From contig CAYLXL010000002.1 in assembly GCA_964387745.1 (NCBI GenBank), positions 1 to 64,000 of the forward strand: a stretch of DNA of 64,000 bases, given 5' to 3'. This document shows, in pieces, positions 8,007 through 16,524 of this stretch. The DNA is from JAGOUU01 sp964387745 (GTDB lineage Bacteria; Pseudomonadota; Gammaproteobacteria; JAGOUU01). The translations under genes and the position numbers were made by a program. Positions within the stretch are counted from its first letter, which is position 1. Each line of letters starts with the position of its first letter. The notes below the pieces were generated by a model, which saw only the letters and a list, made by a program, of their open reading frames with translations, had not been told where the DNA came from and did not search any database.

Positions 8007-8681
8007 TTAAACAGCCACCGATAAAGCAGCACTTGCGCCTGCACCAACACCAACAGTTGTGTCAGCAGCTGAGACTCGTTCAGTAGCAGTACCTGTAATA
8101 TTCGCAGTCTTAGGTTTCAAATCTCTGGTGACAAAAGCTTGTAATCCTTTGTAAAGACCAAAACAGCCTGCTCCTACAACTGCCGCAGATATAGCCGAAC
8201 CTGCTGTTATCGCTATCGCTTTTGATGCAACAGAAACACCTACTAGGCTTGCTGCTGATGTTCCAAGTGATGCTAATAAACTCGCTCCCAATGCACCTAC
8301 AGCAACTATACTAGCTGGAGAAATGATTAACGCTACTACACCTGCTACGCATACAACTCCAAATATTGTTGCTCCAATTTTGAATAATGTTATATCAAGG
8401 TTTTTTAGAGCTACGTAAGACTTAAGAAAATTGGCTGTTTCTGTATGGATTTCTCGTTCTGCCCACATTAAAGCTGTTTGGCCATACTCATCCTTCATAT
8501 CCACTTCAGCTTTGTGTTCTAACAATAGCTTACAGATGTCTGTGTGGCCCTTTAATGCTGCACACATTAAGGCTGTTTTGCCAAGTTCATCCTGAAAATT
8601 CACATCAGCGCCTGCGTCTATCAGTCTTTCGACTTCCGCTAAGTTACCCTCTATTGCCGCATCAATTAATTTGTAAGACAT
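8007..8681 (-). CDS. Ankyrin-repeat membrane protein, effector candidate
   Basis: A 224-residue protein. Residues 1-95 hold two good ankyrin repeats and a weaker third (GADVNFQDELGKTALM, KGHTDICKLLLEH, DEYGQTALMWA). Residues about 97-185 form a long hydrophobic, Ala/Gly/Ser/Val-rich stretch that could give two to four membrane helices, followed by a short polar tail. Ankyrin repeats mediate protein-protein contacts; in Legionella and Coxiella relatives such proteins are often type IV secretion substrates. That role is inference here. GGAG lies six bases before the ATG, and a terminator follows, so it is a one-gene unit. Confidence 0.75.
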   Translation of the reverse strand: MSYKLIDAAIEGNLAEVERLIDAGADVNFQDELGKTALMCAALKGHTDICKLLLEHKAEVDMKDEYGQTALMWAEREIHTETANFLKSYVALKNLDITLFKIGATIFGVVCVAGVVALIISPASIVAVGALGASLLASLGTSAASLVGVSVASKAIAITAGSAISAAVVGAGCFGLYKGLQAFVTRDLKPKTANITGTATERVSAADTTVGVGAGASAALSVAV

Positions 8682-8922
8682 ATACTACTCCATAAACATT
8701 ACTTTGGTTTTTAATATCAGATGAAGCTTGTGCCTCAATAATATGTTAGCATTGTACCTAAGTAGGAATAATATAGCAATAGTTAACTTGTTTTTTACAC
8801 GCTGGCTAACTATTTGTTTTATGTACTTAAGGTAATGCCTTATAAACTTCAATATTAGCTTTAATCACCAACATAGATTATACTGTAAATATCGTAAGAC
8901 ACGTACGAAATTTACAGGCAAG

Positions 8923-10164
8923 ATGTATAAAAGAAATTTAAACAATAAAATCATACGGTTATTAAAAGACTTCCCTGCTGTAGTTATTCTAGGAGCACGT
9001 CAGACAGGCAAAACCACCCTATCTAAAATGATTGCCCCCCAATGGCAGTACTATGATTTAGAAAAAATGACAGATTTTGAATTTATTTCTCGAGACATAG
9101 ATTTTTTCTTCCGCCAAAATCCAACGAACCTCATCTTAGACGAAGCCCAAATCTATCCAGAATTATTTAATGCTTTACGAGGGGTAATAGATGCTGATAG
9201 AAAAAAAACAGGTCGATTTATACTTACTGGATCTAGCAGTCCAGAGTTACTAAAAAATATTTCTCAATCCCTTGCCGGCAGAGTAGCCATAGTTGAACTT
9301 GATACTCTAAAAGCCAATGAGTATTACGGATATAATTTGAGCAATTTTTATAAAATTTTTCAAAAAAAATTAGATAAAACTTATTTTACTGAAACTATAC
9401 AGAATTTGCACCCCAAATTAAGCCTAAGTAATATGCAAGAAATATGGTATAAGGGCGGTTACCCTGAACCTTTGGAGAAATCTAGTAATGTCAATTTTTA
9501 TTATAATTGGATGGAAAATTATAATACAACTTATATTAATCGGGATTTAGCAGGATTATTTCCAGGGTTAAACAAACATACTTTTAGTAGATTCTTAAAT
9601 ATGCTGGGGCAGCTGTCCGGCAATATACTCAATAAAAGTGATTTAGCAAGAAGTTTAGAAATAAGTGAAGGCACTATTAGAAATTATTTAGCTATCGCTG
9701 AGGGTACCTATTTATGGCGTTTATTACCTAGTCTTGAGAGTAATGTTTTAAAATCTACTATAAAAATGCCAAAAGGACATATTCGTGACAGTGGTTTATT
9801 GCATTTTTTATTAAAGATTAGAAGTATTCAAGATCTGTATCATCATCCGATTGTTGGCCAATCTTTTGAAGGATTTGTGATTGAAGAAATAATTAAAGGT
9901 CTACAATCTACGGAAGAAACCAATTATAATTTTAACTTTTATAGAACCCGCAGTGGCGCGGAGGTTGATCTCATTATTAATGGTTTTTTTGGCATACTAC
10001 CTATAGAGATCAAATACGGTACAAGCATTTCTAATAATAAATTAAAAAGTCTGAATAAGTTTATCCAAGATAACGATTTGCCTTTTGGACTGGTTATCAA
10101 TCAATCAGATAAAGCACAATGGATAACTGATAAAATTTTTCAGTTACCCGTTAATTATTTATAA
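8923..10164 (+). CDS. AAA_14/DUF4143 family ATP-binding protein
   Basis: A 413-residue protein. The Walker A motif GARQTGKTT is at about residues 24-32 and the Walker B-like NLILDEAQIYPELF near 70; a GSSSPELL...LAGR stretch follows. The C-terminal half is DUF4143: GYP....S, YIN.DL, LSGNILN.SDLA, F..RSG.EVDLI and IEIKYG, which resembles a degenerate PD-(D/E)XK fold. Members are common and mobile, and their function is unresolved, though some are discussed as toxin-like or defence-related. It stands alone, divergent from the ankyrin gene across 241 bases that carry no other gene. Confidence 0.85.
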   Translation: MYKRNLNNKIIRLLKDFPAVVILGARQTGKTTLSKMIAPQWQYYDLEKMTDFEFISRDIDFFFRQNPTNLILDEAQIYPELFNALRGVIDADRKKTGRFILTGSSSPELLKNISQSLAGRVAIVELDTLKANEYYGYNLSNFYKIFQKKLDKTYFTETIQNLHPKLSLSNMQEIWYKGGYPEPLEKSSNVNFYYNWMENYNTTYINRDLAGLFPGLNKHTFSRFLNMLGQLSGNILNKSDLARSLEISEGTIRNYLAIAEGTYLWRLLPSLESNVLKSTIKMPKGHIRDSGLLHFLLKIRSIQDLYHHPIVGQSFEGFVIEEIIKGLQSTEETNYNFNFYRTRSGAEVDLIINGFFGILPIEIKYGTSISNNKLKSLNKFIQDNDLPFGLVINQSDKAQWITDKIFQLPVNYL

Positions 10165-10194
10165 TGCGCAAGGCTTTTAAGCCACGCAAACCAG

Positions 10195-11418
10195 CTACAC
10201 AAACTGCCCTGCCGTATATCCAGAAGACCAAGCCCATTGGAAATTATAACCTCCAAGCCAACCGGTTACATCTAAACATTCACCAATAAAATACAGTCCC
10301 TTGATCTTATTTGCTTCCATAGTTTTTGATGATACTTCATCACAATCAACCCCTCCCAAGGTTACCTCTGCAGTACGGTACCCTTCAGTAGCATTAGGTT
10401 TAATTTGCCAATTAACGAAATTATTTAGTAAATCTAATAATATTTTATTCGATAAATCTTGTAGTTTTTTATCGGGATCAAAACTATTATGTTGATTAAT
10501 ATATTTATTCAAAAATACCAATATTATTCTTTTAGGCAAGTTCAAAAATTCTAATAAGAAATTCTTAACTGAAACAGCTCCGAATTGGTTTTTTAAATTA
10601 TTAATATAATCTTTATCTGTATTAATTAAGTCTGCATCTATCTTTGGCGAAATATTAATTTTCAACACTTCCCCTGGCTGCCAATAATTAGAAATCTGCA
10701 AAACAGCAGGACCACTTAGACCCCGATGAGTAAATAAAAAGTCCTCATCAAAACTTTTGTGCGGCGAGCTTATCTTCACTGGACAAGCCACGCCAGAAAG
10801 CTGCGAGTAAATCTGCAAATCATTGGGCTGCAAAGTAACTGGAACGAGGCTCGCCCGTGTAGGATAGACTTTAATACCAAATTGTTTTGCTATATTATAA
10901 CCAAAGCCTGTCGCGCCCATAGTAGGGATAGATAATCCACCAGTGGCAATAACTAGTGATTTACTAATAAACTGGCCTCTACTAGTCTCAATCGTAAACT
11001 TATTATCAACTTGCTTAACAACGTTGACATCTGTGTCTAAAAATATTTGAACTTTATATAAATTACACTCGGCCAATAACATATCAACAATTTGTTTAGA
11101 TTTATCATCACAAAATAATTGCCCATGTGCTTTTTCATGATACGCTATTTTATGTTTTTGCACTAAAGCTATAAAATCCCACTGTGTATATCTACTTAAA
11201 GCTGATTTACAAAAATGCCTATTGTGTGAAATAAATTTATTTGGCTCAATATTATAATTAGTAAAATTACAACGCCCACCACCAGACATAATAATCTTTT
11301 TACCAACCTTATTAGCATGATCAATAATTACAACCTTGCGGCCACGCTTACCTGCCTCTATAGCACACATAAGACCAGCAGCACCAGCGCCAATAATAAT
11401 CACATCAAAGTAATTCAT
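10195..11418 (-). CDS. HI0933/YhiN-family flavoprotein
   Basis: A 407-residue protein with an N-terminal dinucleotide-binding motif IIGAGAAGLMCAIEAGKRG (5-23), the family block SGGGRCN.TN (46-55), VATGGLS.P..GATG.GY (about 154-172) and a C-terminal TLGGV...E.......GLYF.GE.LDV.G..GGYN.QWAWSSG. These identify the HI0933 (YhiN) FAD-dependent oxidoreductases, whose physiological substrate is unknown. It overlaps tilS by four bases (ATGA), so the two are translationally coupled. Confidence 0.9.
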   Translation of the reverse strand: MNYFDVIIIGAGAAGLMCAIEAGKRGRKVVIIDHANKVGKKIIMSGGGRCNFTNYNIEPNKFISHNRHFCKSALSRYTQWDFIALVQKHKIAYHEKAHGQLFCDDKSKQIVDMLLAECNLYKVQIFLDTDVNVVKQVDNKFTIETSRGQFISKSLVIATGGLSIPTMGATGFGYNIAKQFGIKVYPTRASLVPVTLQPNDLQIYSQLSGVACPVKISSPHKSFDEDFLFTHRGLSGPAVLQISNYWQPGEVLKINISPKIDADLINTDKDYINNLKNQFGAVSVKNFLLEFLNLPKRIILVFLNKYINQHNSFDPDKKLQDLSNKILLDLLNNFVNWQIKPNATEGYRTAEVTLGGVDCDEVSSKTMEANKIKGLYFIGECLDVTGWLGGYNFQWAWSSGYTAGQFV

Positions 11419-12437
11419 ACTGACTCACCCACACCTAATTGATCAACTAAACATAGATGTTTTTTATATCTGGTTATAATTTTATTTTCTACAATATACT
11501 TTGGCTTGGCATCAATCCGAGCATTAATAACTGTTTTGATTATTTCATTTATTTTTTTAGGGCCAGGGGATCGTAAGCCACACTCACTAAACCAATAACG
11601 TAAAATAGCCTGTTGTTTCAATAGATCAAGCGACTTAAGTTTTGTTATATCTATCCGACTGTATTGTTTTTCATCGGCCAGATCTTCAAGACAATATAGA
11701 TAATCTGCTTTTATATAATCATTTAATAAATTCTCATGATTAGCACAGTGTTGTGCAGTATTAGCCAATGATTTAACCGCATGAGGCCAACGTTCTTCTA
11801 ACCGTGGAATAATAACATTACGCAAATAATTTCGATCCAACTCATTATCTTGATTAGTTTTATCTTCTACCCAGCTTAAATTGTTTGATCTAGCATAAAT
11901 TAATAATTCAGCACGAGATATATTCAATAATGGCCGCATATGCCAACCATCTGCTAGTTTTTTTATACTTGGCATCGCCGACAGCCCTTTAGGACCTGCT
12001 GCGCGCATAAGTTGTAATAGTACTGTTTCTGCTTGATCATTCAAATGATGAGCAGTTACCAAAATATTTTGCGAAGTTGATAAATCAGATAAAATATTTT
12101 TAAAAATATTATATCTTTGTAATCGCGCCTCGCCTTCTAGACCCAATTTACTAGTTTTATCTACAATTACACAATGAACTTCATAGGGAATATTATATTG
12201 TGCACATATGCGAGCATTAAATTTTGCCCAATCATCGCTATCAGATTGTAACTGATGATTAATATAAACTGCTTGTAGGCGTATTTTTTTAATAGGATTA
12301 TTAATAATAAATTTCTGTAGTAAATCTAATAAGACTACAGAATCAAGCCCGCCGGACAGACCAAGGGTAATTTTGGGGTGTTCAAAATTATGTAATAATT
12401 TTGAGAGGGTTTGGGGGAAAGTTTTATAGAAATTCAT
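11415..12437 (-). CDS. tilS: tRNA(Ile)-lysidine synthetase TilS
   Basis: Changes C34 of tRNA-Ile(CAU) to lysidine so that it reads AUA. The N-terminal ATP pyrophosphatase domain has the P-loop SGGLDS (29-34), the AHHLNDQAET.L.QL.RA block (about 129-147) and RPLL.ISR.EL. The protein is 340 residues, shorter than the E. coli enzyme (432), so the C-terminal substrate-recognition domain is reduced or absent. The following gene, the YhiN-like flavoprotein, overlaps by four bases. Start ATG. Confidence 0.93.
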   Translation of the reverse strand: MNFYKTFPQTLSKLLHNFEHPKITLGLSGGLDSVVLLDLLQKFIINNPIKKIRLQAVYINHQLQSDSDDWAKFNARICAQYNIPYEVHCVIVDKTSKLGLEGEARLQRYNIFKNILSDLSTSQNILVTAHHLNDQAETVLLQLMRAAGPKGLSAMPSIKKLADGWHMRPLLNISRAELLIYARSNNLSWVEDKTNQDNELDRNYLRNVIIPRLEERWPHAVKSLANTAQHCANHENLLNDYIKADYLYCLEDLADEKQYSRIDITKLKSLDLLKQQAILRYWFSECGLRSPGPKKINEIIKTVINARIDAKPKYIVENKIITRYKKHLCLVDQLGVGESV

Positions 12438-12515
12438 GTTACTGCTATTAATACGACTATTTAGTACAGACTTTTCGGTTCACTGCGAAATTATTCACCA
12501 TTACTGCTTTGAATT

Positions 12516-12687
12516 CACCCTCACCCTAACCCTCTCCCAGAAATAGTTCAGAATATTTTTCTATTTACTGGCTGGGAGAGGGAACAAATATAATTCACCT
12601 CACTTGCAAGCTCCACGCTCTGCTCCCTCTCCTAGCCCTTAACTTAAATAGTTTTCTGAGCTTATTCTAGGAGAGGGCTGGGGTGAG
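12516..12687. repeat. Double-hairpin repeat element
   Basis: Two consecutive 11-base perfect hairpins (12530-12540/12572-12582, arm CCCTCTCCCAG; 12625-12635/12667-12677, arm CCCTCTCCTAG). The outer ends CACCCTCACCCTAA and GGGGTGAGG are also roughly complementary, so the whole forms an imperfect palindrome. This CCCTCACCC...CCCTCTCCC type is a known style of dispersed proteobacterial repeat. It fills the tilS-accA gap, which has no gene. Confidence 0.75.
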
Positions 12688-12702
12688 GTCACGCCAACTA
12701 GG

Positions 12703-13659
12703 TCACGAGCCCACCCTACCAAACCTCATTAATCGTTCATATCTCATATCGACTAGTTGACTGTTAGCATGTTGGCCTAACAATTCTAAATGCTGCTCTA
12801 AAGCTAATTTTAAATCTTGGCAAGTTTTATTAACACTACGATGTGCTCCACCCAATGGCTCAGGCAAAATTTGATCAACTAAACCTAATTTATATAATTT
12901 ACTAGCCGTAAGATGCATTGCCTCAGCTGCTATTGGAGCTTTATCTGCTTTTTTCCATAATATAGAAGCGCAACCCTCCGGAGATATAACCGAATAGACG
13001 CTATATTGTAACATAATTAATTTATCACAGACACCAAGAGCTAAAGCTCCACCAGAGCCGCCTTCGCCAATGACTGTACTAACAATAGGCACTTTTAAAC
13101 GAGCCATAAGAGCTAAGCTAGAAGCTATAGCTTCACTTTGACCACGTTCTTCTGCGCCAACTCCAGGGTATGCACCAGCCGTATCTATAAGGGTAATTAT
13201 GGGCATACTAAACTTCTCTGCTAGTTTCATTAACCGCTGAGCTTTTCTGTAGCCATCGGGAGACGCCATACCAAAGTTACGTCTAATTTTTTCTTTAGTT
13301 GTCCTGCCTTTTTGCTGGCCGATAACCATGACCGTACGGTTATTTAATTTTGCCGTACCACCTACGATGGCAGCATCATCATTAAAAACACGATCACCAT
13401 GAAACTCATCAAAATCTGTAAATATTTTATGAATATAATCAAGAGCATGGGGGCGCAAAGGGTGTCTTGCTAATTGTACTATTTGCCAATCATTCAAATT
13501 GCCAAAGATAGACTTAGTTAGCTCATCGCTTTTAGATTCTAGTTTAGCAATTTCTTTATTGATATTAATTTTGCTGTCAGTGCCCACATGGCGAAGCTGA
13601 TCAATCTTTTCTTTGAGTTCAGCTATTGGCTGCTCAAAATCTAAATAGTCTAAGTTCAT
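12703..13659 (-). CDS. accA: Acetyl-CoA carboxylase carboxyltransferase subunit alpha
   Basis: A 318-residue protein, normal AccA length. With AccD it transfers the carboxyl group from biotin to acetyl-CoA to give malonyl-CoA for fatty-acid synthesis. Diagnostic blocks are RP...DYI..IF.DF.E.HGDR.F.DD.AIVGG, the GQQKGR....R.NFGM..P.GYRKA stretch, IDT.GAYPG..AEERGQSEAIA and GEGGSGGALA. Start ATG; it lies upstream of tilS behind a double-hairpin repeat. Confidence 0.97.
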   Translation of the reverse strand: MNLDYLDFEQPIAELKEKIDQLRHVGTDSKININKEIAKLESKSDELTKSIFGNLNDWQIVQLARHPLRPHALDYIHKIFTDFDEFHGDRVFNDDAAIVGGTAKLNNRTVMVIGQQKGRTTKEKIRRNFGMASPDGYRKAQRLMKLAEKFSMPIITLIDTAGAYPGVGAEERGQSEAIASSLALMARLKVPIVSTVIGEGGSGGALALGVCDKLIMLQYSVYSVISPEGCASILWKKADKAPIAAEAMHLTASKLYKLGLVDQILPEPLGGAHRSVNKTCQDLKLALEQHLELLGQHANSQLVDMRYERLMRFGRVGS

Positions 13660-13786
13660 AAGCTCATGATTTATATGTAATTATTCAAGTTTTGTTAGGA
13701 TAAAATTACAAGCTAATTGTAGCAAATTTTGTTGTGGGAATATAGTGAGGAGTATTGGTATTAAAATTTTATAACCAAAACACTTA

Positions 13787-15361
13787 TTATCTAGTACTTG
13801 TACCAGGAGGAGCAGGTCTTCTTTTAGAGGTCGGTCTAGATGGATCTGACTCATCTGGGGCTGGGGTAGTAGCTGTTTTTTTTGTCTTAAGATTTCGCAG
13901 AGTTTGGCTATTTATGCTTCCAGTCCCAGCTGACTTGGCACTTGGACTAGAATTCCATTCCGGTTCATCTCCAAATGACGAACGCCAAGATTGCTGCGAG
14001 TCTGGTCGCAATTGGGATCCTTGAGTACTGGGTCGTTCGGATACAGATCTTAGCTCTAGAGGATCATCAATACGATTATTATCAATTGCGTGAGATTGAG
14101 CTTGGTCGGCTTTTTGACTTTGCGGTCTTAAACCGCTTTGTTTAGCTGATAAATCTGCATGAGATTGAGCTTGGAGGGATTTTTGACTTTGCGGTCTTAA
14201 ACCGCTTTGTTCAGCTATCAGACCTTCTAGCACCTTTGCACCAGCTGCATACCCATCTATAGTATTAGCGGGATCGCTACTTTGATTGTACAATAAACGA
14301 CCATATTTAAATGCGTCACCAAAAGCAGGTAAGATATGCTCAAACAGTGCAGATTTAACAGCTTTTATAATTGGATTATTAAACCCCTCGGCACTTCCCC
14401 CAGGAATTGCTTGATTTGATGGTTCAGGACCTCGACTTGTAGGTTGTTCAGTCGCAGTTGGAGTCAGTTTATATTGTATGGCTGCAAGAATTCCGGCTGC
14501 TATGCCTAGCCCTGCCGCGACAAAAAATAGAGGGGTAAAGAAGAAACCACCTATCACACACCCCAAAACAGCTAATACTAGAACAAGCTTTATTACTGAC
14601 ATGACAAATAGCGGTAATGTCCTCTTACCCCTAGTGTAGATTTCTCGATAATTCTTATTGGTATTTCGTATCTTTTCTATAGCAGAACCAATTTTATCTA
14701 TAATCGGTTGTGTAATCTTGCCTGTTTCGCGATACTCGGATCTTAAATTTTGTATTGCTTTATCTAGCTCTGTTCTAGCTTCTTTAAGAGCATCAAGATG
14801 CTCCCCTGGTCGGAGTCTACTTTCTGCTGTTAACTTCAGTATCTGATTCCTCAACTTCTCATTAAAACTTATCAAAGAATTGAGGCTATCTTCTATTAAA
14901 TCGATTTCCTTAAAGCTAATATTTTCCAAATTTAAAGTGCTAATACCTCTGTTGCTAGTATTTAGAGAACTCAAGTATGCATTTATCAGTGCTTTTTCAT
15001 TTTCCGATGCGGTAGCTTGAGCCTTAGTAAGAATCGAGACTGCTGTTGCAACTATTTTTTCTCTTCTAGATAAAGATAGTTGTCCATATATTTCATCAAA
15101 ACGTTGTCCATCTATAGAGCTAATCGAAGCCCTTATGTCTCTTGCCATGGCATAGCGTAGTTCAGCATCTTTTCTGTTTTTTGCCATGAATGCTTCTGCT
15201 ATATTTTCTGACCATTCCCCAGAAGCCTCCGTTGGAATCTCAACTTTCAAGGTGTCTTCAATATGAAAATTGTACATCTCCCTGGCAATTGCTTTTTTGA
15301 GTTTGATATAGTAGTCAGGATGTGCTGGTGTTTTAATCTCATCAACCATAAAATCAGACAC
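13787..15361 (-). CDS. Orphan helical membrane protein with 23-residue repeat, effector candidate
   Basis: Not recognised. A 524-residue protein: residues 1-250 are mostly charged and helical with likely coiled coils; 252-300 form two hydrophobic helices (a membrane hairpin); the rest is polar, rich in Ser, Gln, Pro and Arg. A 23-residue unit (SGLRPQSQK..QAQSHA) occurs twice in tandem, about residues 383-425. The start is GTG at 15361 or ATG at 15349; neither has a clear ribosome-binding site. Its layout resembles the protein at 35169-36341. Such layouts are common among secreted effectors of intracellular Legionellales, but secretion is inference. Confidence 0.7.
   Translation of the reverse strand: MSDFMVDEIKTPAHPDYYIKLKKAIAREMYNFHIEDTLKVEIPTEASGEWSENIAEAFMAKNRKDAELRYAMARDIRASISSIDGQRFDEIYGQLSLSRREKIVATAVSILTKAQATASENEKALINAYLSSLNTSNRGISTLNLENISFKEIDLIEDSLNSLISFNEKLRNQILKLTAESRLRPGEHLDALKEARTELDKAIQNLRSEYRETGKITQPIIDKIGSAIEKIRNTNKNYREIYTRGKRTLPLFVMSVIKLVLVLAVLGCVIGGFFFTPLFFVAAGLGIAAGILAAIQYKLTPTATEQPTSRGPEPSNQAIPGGSAEGFNNPIIKAVKSALFEHILPAFGDAFKYGRLLYNQSSDPANTIDGYAAGAKVLEGLIAEQSGLRPQSQKSLQAQSHADLSAKQSGLRPQSQKADQAQSHAIDNNRIDDPLELRSVSERPSTQGSQLRPDSQQSWRSSFGDEPEWNSSPSAKSAGTGSINSQTLRNLKTKKTATTPAPDESDPSRPTSKRRPAPPGTSTR
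14091..14217. repeat. Two 69-bp tandem repeat units in coding sequence
   Basis: Units at 14091-14159 and 14160-14217+ are nearly identical over about 58 bases with a period of 69 bases (23 codons), so copy number can change without a frameshift. They encode part of the polar tail of the orphan membrane protein. Confidence 0.8.
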
Positions 15362-15425
15362 TTATAGTAATAGCTACATAACTAATATTATAGCCCATTA
15401 CTGGGAAATTGCTGTCTTATTTAGT

Positions 15426-16355
15426 TTACGCCAAACTTTCTGTATAAGTGGCAAAGCGCGGCATTCTGAATTGCTCTGGCTTAATTTTTGATTCTTTTGA
15501 GAAATCAACAAATTCCCAGGCATTTTGGTTAGCCAAAAGGTGCTGTAACAGCATGTTATTAAGAGCATGGCCCGACTTAAAGCCTGAGAAATGGCCTAAG
15601 ATACTGTATCCTGTAAGATACAGATCACCAATAATATCTAAGACCTTATGTTTAACAAATTCATTATGATAACGAAGCCCACCCTCATTTACAACTGTAT
15701 AATCATTTAAAACGACAGCATTGTCTAGACTAGCACCTCGACCTAGATTACGAGCACGCATAGCCTCATAGTCTTTCATAAAACCAAATGTACGAGCACG
15801 TGAAATATCTTTAACAAAAGAATTATCAGTAAAATCTATTTCTATATTTTGTAACTCTTCTTTGAAGGCAGGGTGATCAAAATCTATACCACAGCTAATT
15901 TTAAAGCCATTATATGGTGCTAGAGCAGCGTATTTATCGCCATTCTTAACTTCTATTTTATCTTTGATGCGAATAAACTTTTTATAGGCTTTTTGTTCTT
16001 CAATACCCGCTGATTGAATCAAGAACACAAACGGGCCAGCGCTGCCATCCATAATAGGGATTTCTGGTGCATCGACGTCTACATAAGCATTATCAATTCC
16101 AAGGCCAGAAAAAGCAGCCATAAGATGCTCTATCGTGTAGATTTTAGCTTTACCATTGACGATAGAAGTAGATAACGCCGTTTCACCAACATTATCTGGA
16201 TGGGCTTTAATTTCTACTATAGGAGATAGATCTGTTCTACGAAACACGATACCCGTATTAACAGGCGCAGGACTTAACACTAACCTCACCTTTTGACCAG
16301 TGTGGACACCCACACCTGAAGCCCTAATCGTATTTTTTAATGTTCTTTGTTTCAT
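15426..16355 (-). CDS. lpxC: UDP-3-O-acyl-N-acetylglucosamine deacetylase
   Basis: A 309-residue zinc enzyme performing the committed step of lipid A synthesis. Visible signatures are GVHTG (15-19), TIEHLMAAF.GLGIDN (zinc His, about 74-89), E.P.MDGSA, and HKVLD..GDLYL.G (zinc His/Asp, about 235-248), plus the late GH.LNN.L..H block. It closes the division and wall cluster downstream of ftsZ, as in E. coli. A 34-base perfect palindrome separates it from ftsZ. Start ATG. Confidence 0.97.
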   Translation of the reverse strand: MKQRTLKNTIRASGVGVHTGQKVRLVLSPAPVNTGIVFRRTDLSPIVEIKAHPDNVGETALSTSIVNGKAKIYTIEHLMAAFSGLGIDNAYVDVDAPEIPIMDGSAGPFVFLIQSAGIEEQKAYKKFIRIKDKIEVKNGDKYAALAPYNGFKISCGIDFDHPAFKEELQNIEIDFTDNSFVKDISRARTFGFMKDYEAMRARNLGRGASLDNAVVLNDYTVVNEGGLRYHNEFVKHKVLDIIGDLYLTGYSILGHFSGFKSGHALNNMLLQHLLANQNAWEFVDFSKESKIKPEQFRMPRFATYTESLA

Positions 16356-16470
16356 TAATTGACCCTATCTTAAAAGTTAGTAGAGTAATATATCGATATT
16401 CCAATATTATTAATCATTAATGCCTAAATGTATACAAGACTATAGATAATTAAAGATTATTTTTCACAAA

Positions 16471-16504
16471 CAACAAAGCCAACTTAATTAAGTTGGCTTT
16501 GTTG
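16471..16504. terminator. Perfect 34-bp palindrome between ftsZ and lpxC
   Basis: The sequence reads identically on both strands (arm CAACAAAGCCAACTTAA). On the minus strand it is followed by TTTGTGAAAAA rather than a good T-tract. It may partly terminate or process the ftsZ transcript before lpxC. Confidence 0.6.
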
Positions 16505-16524
16505 CGTTAAATAATAATAACTAC

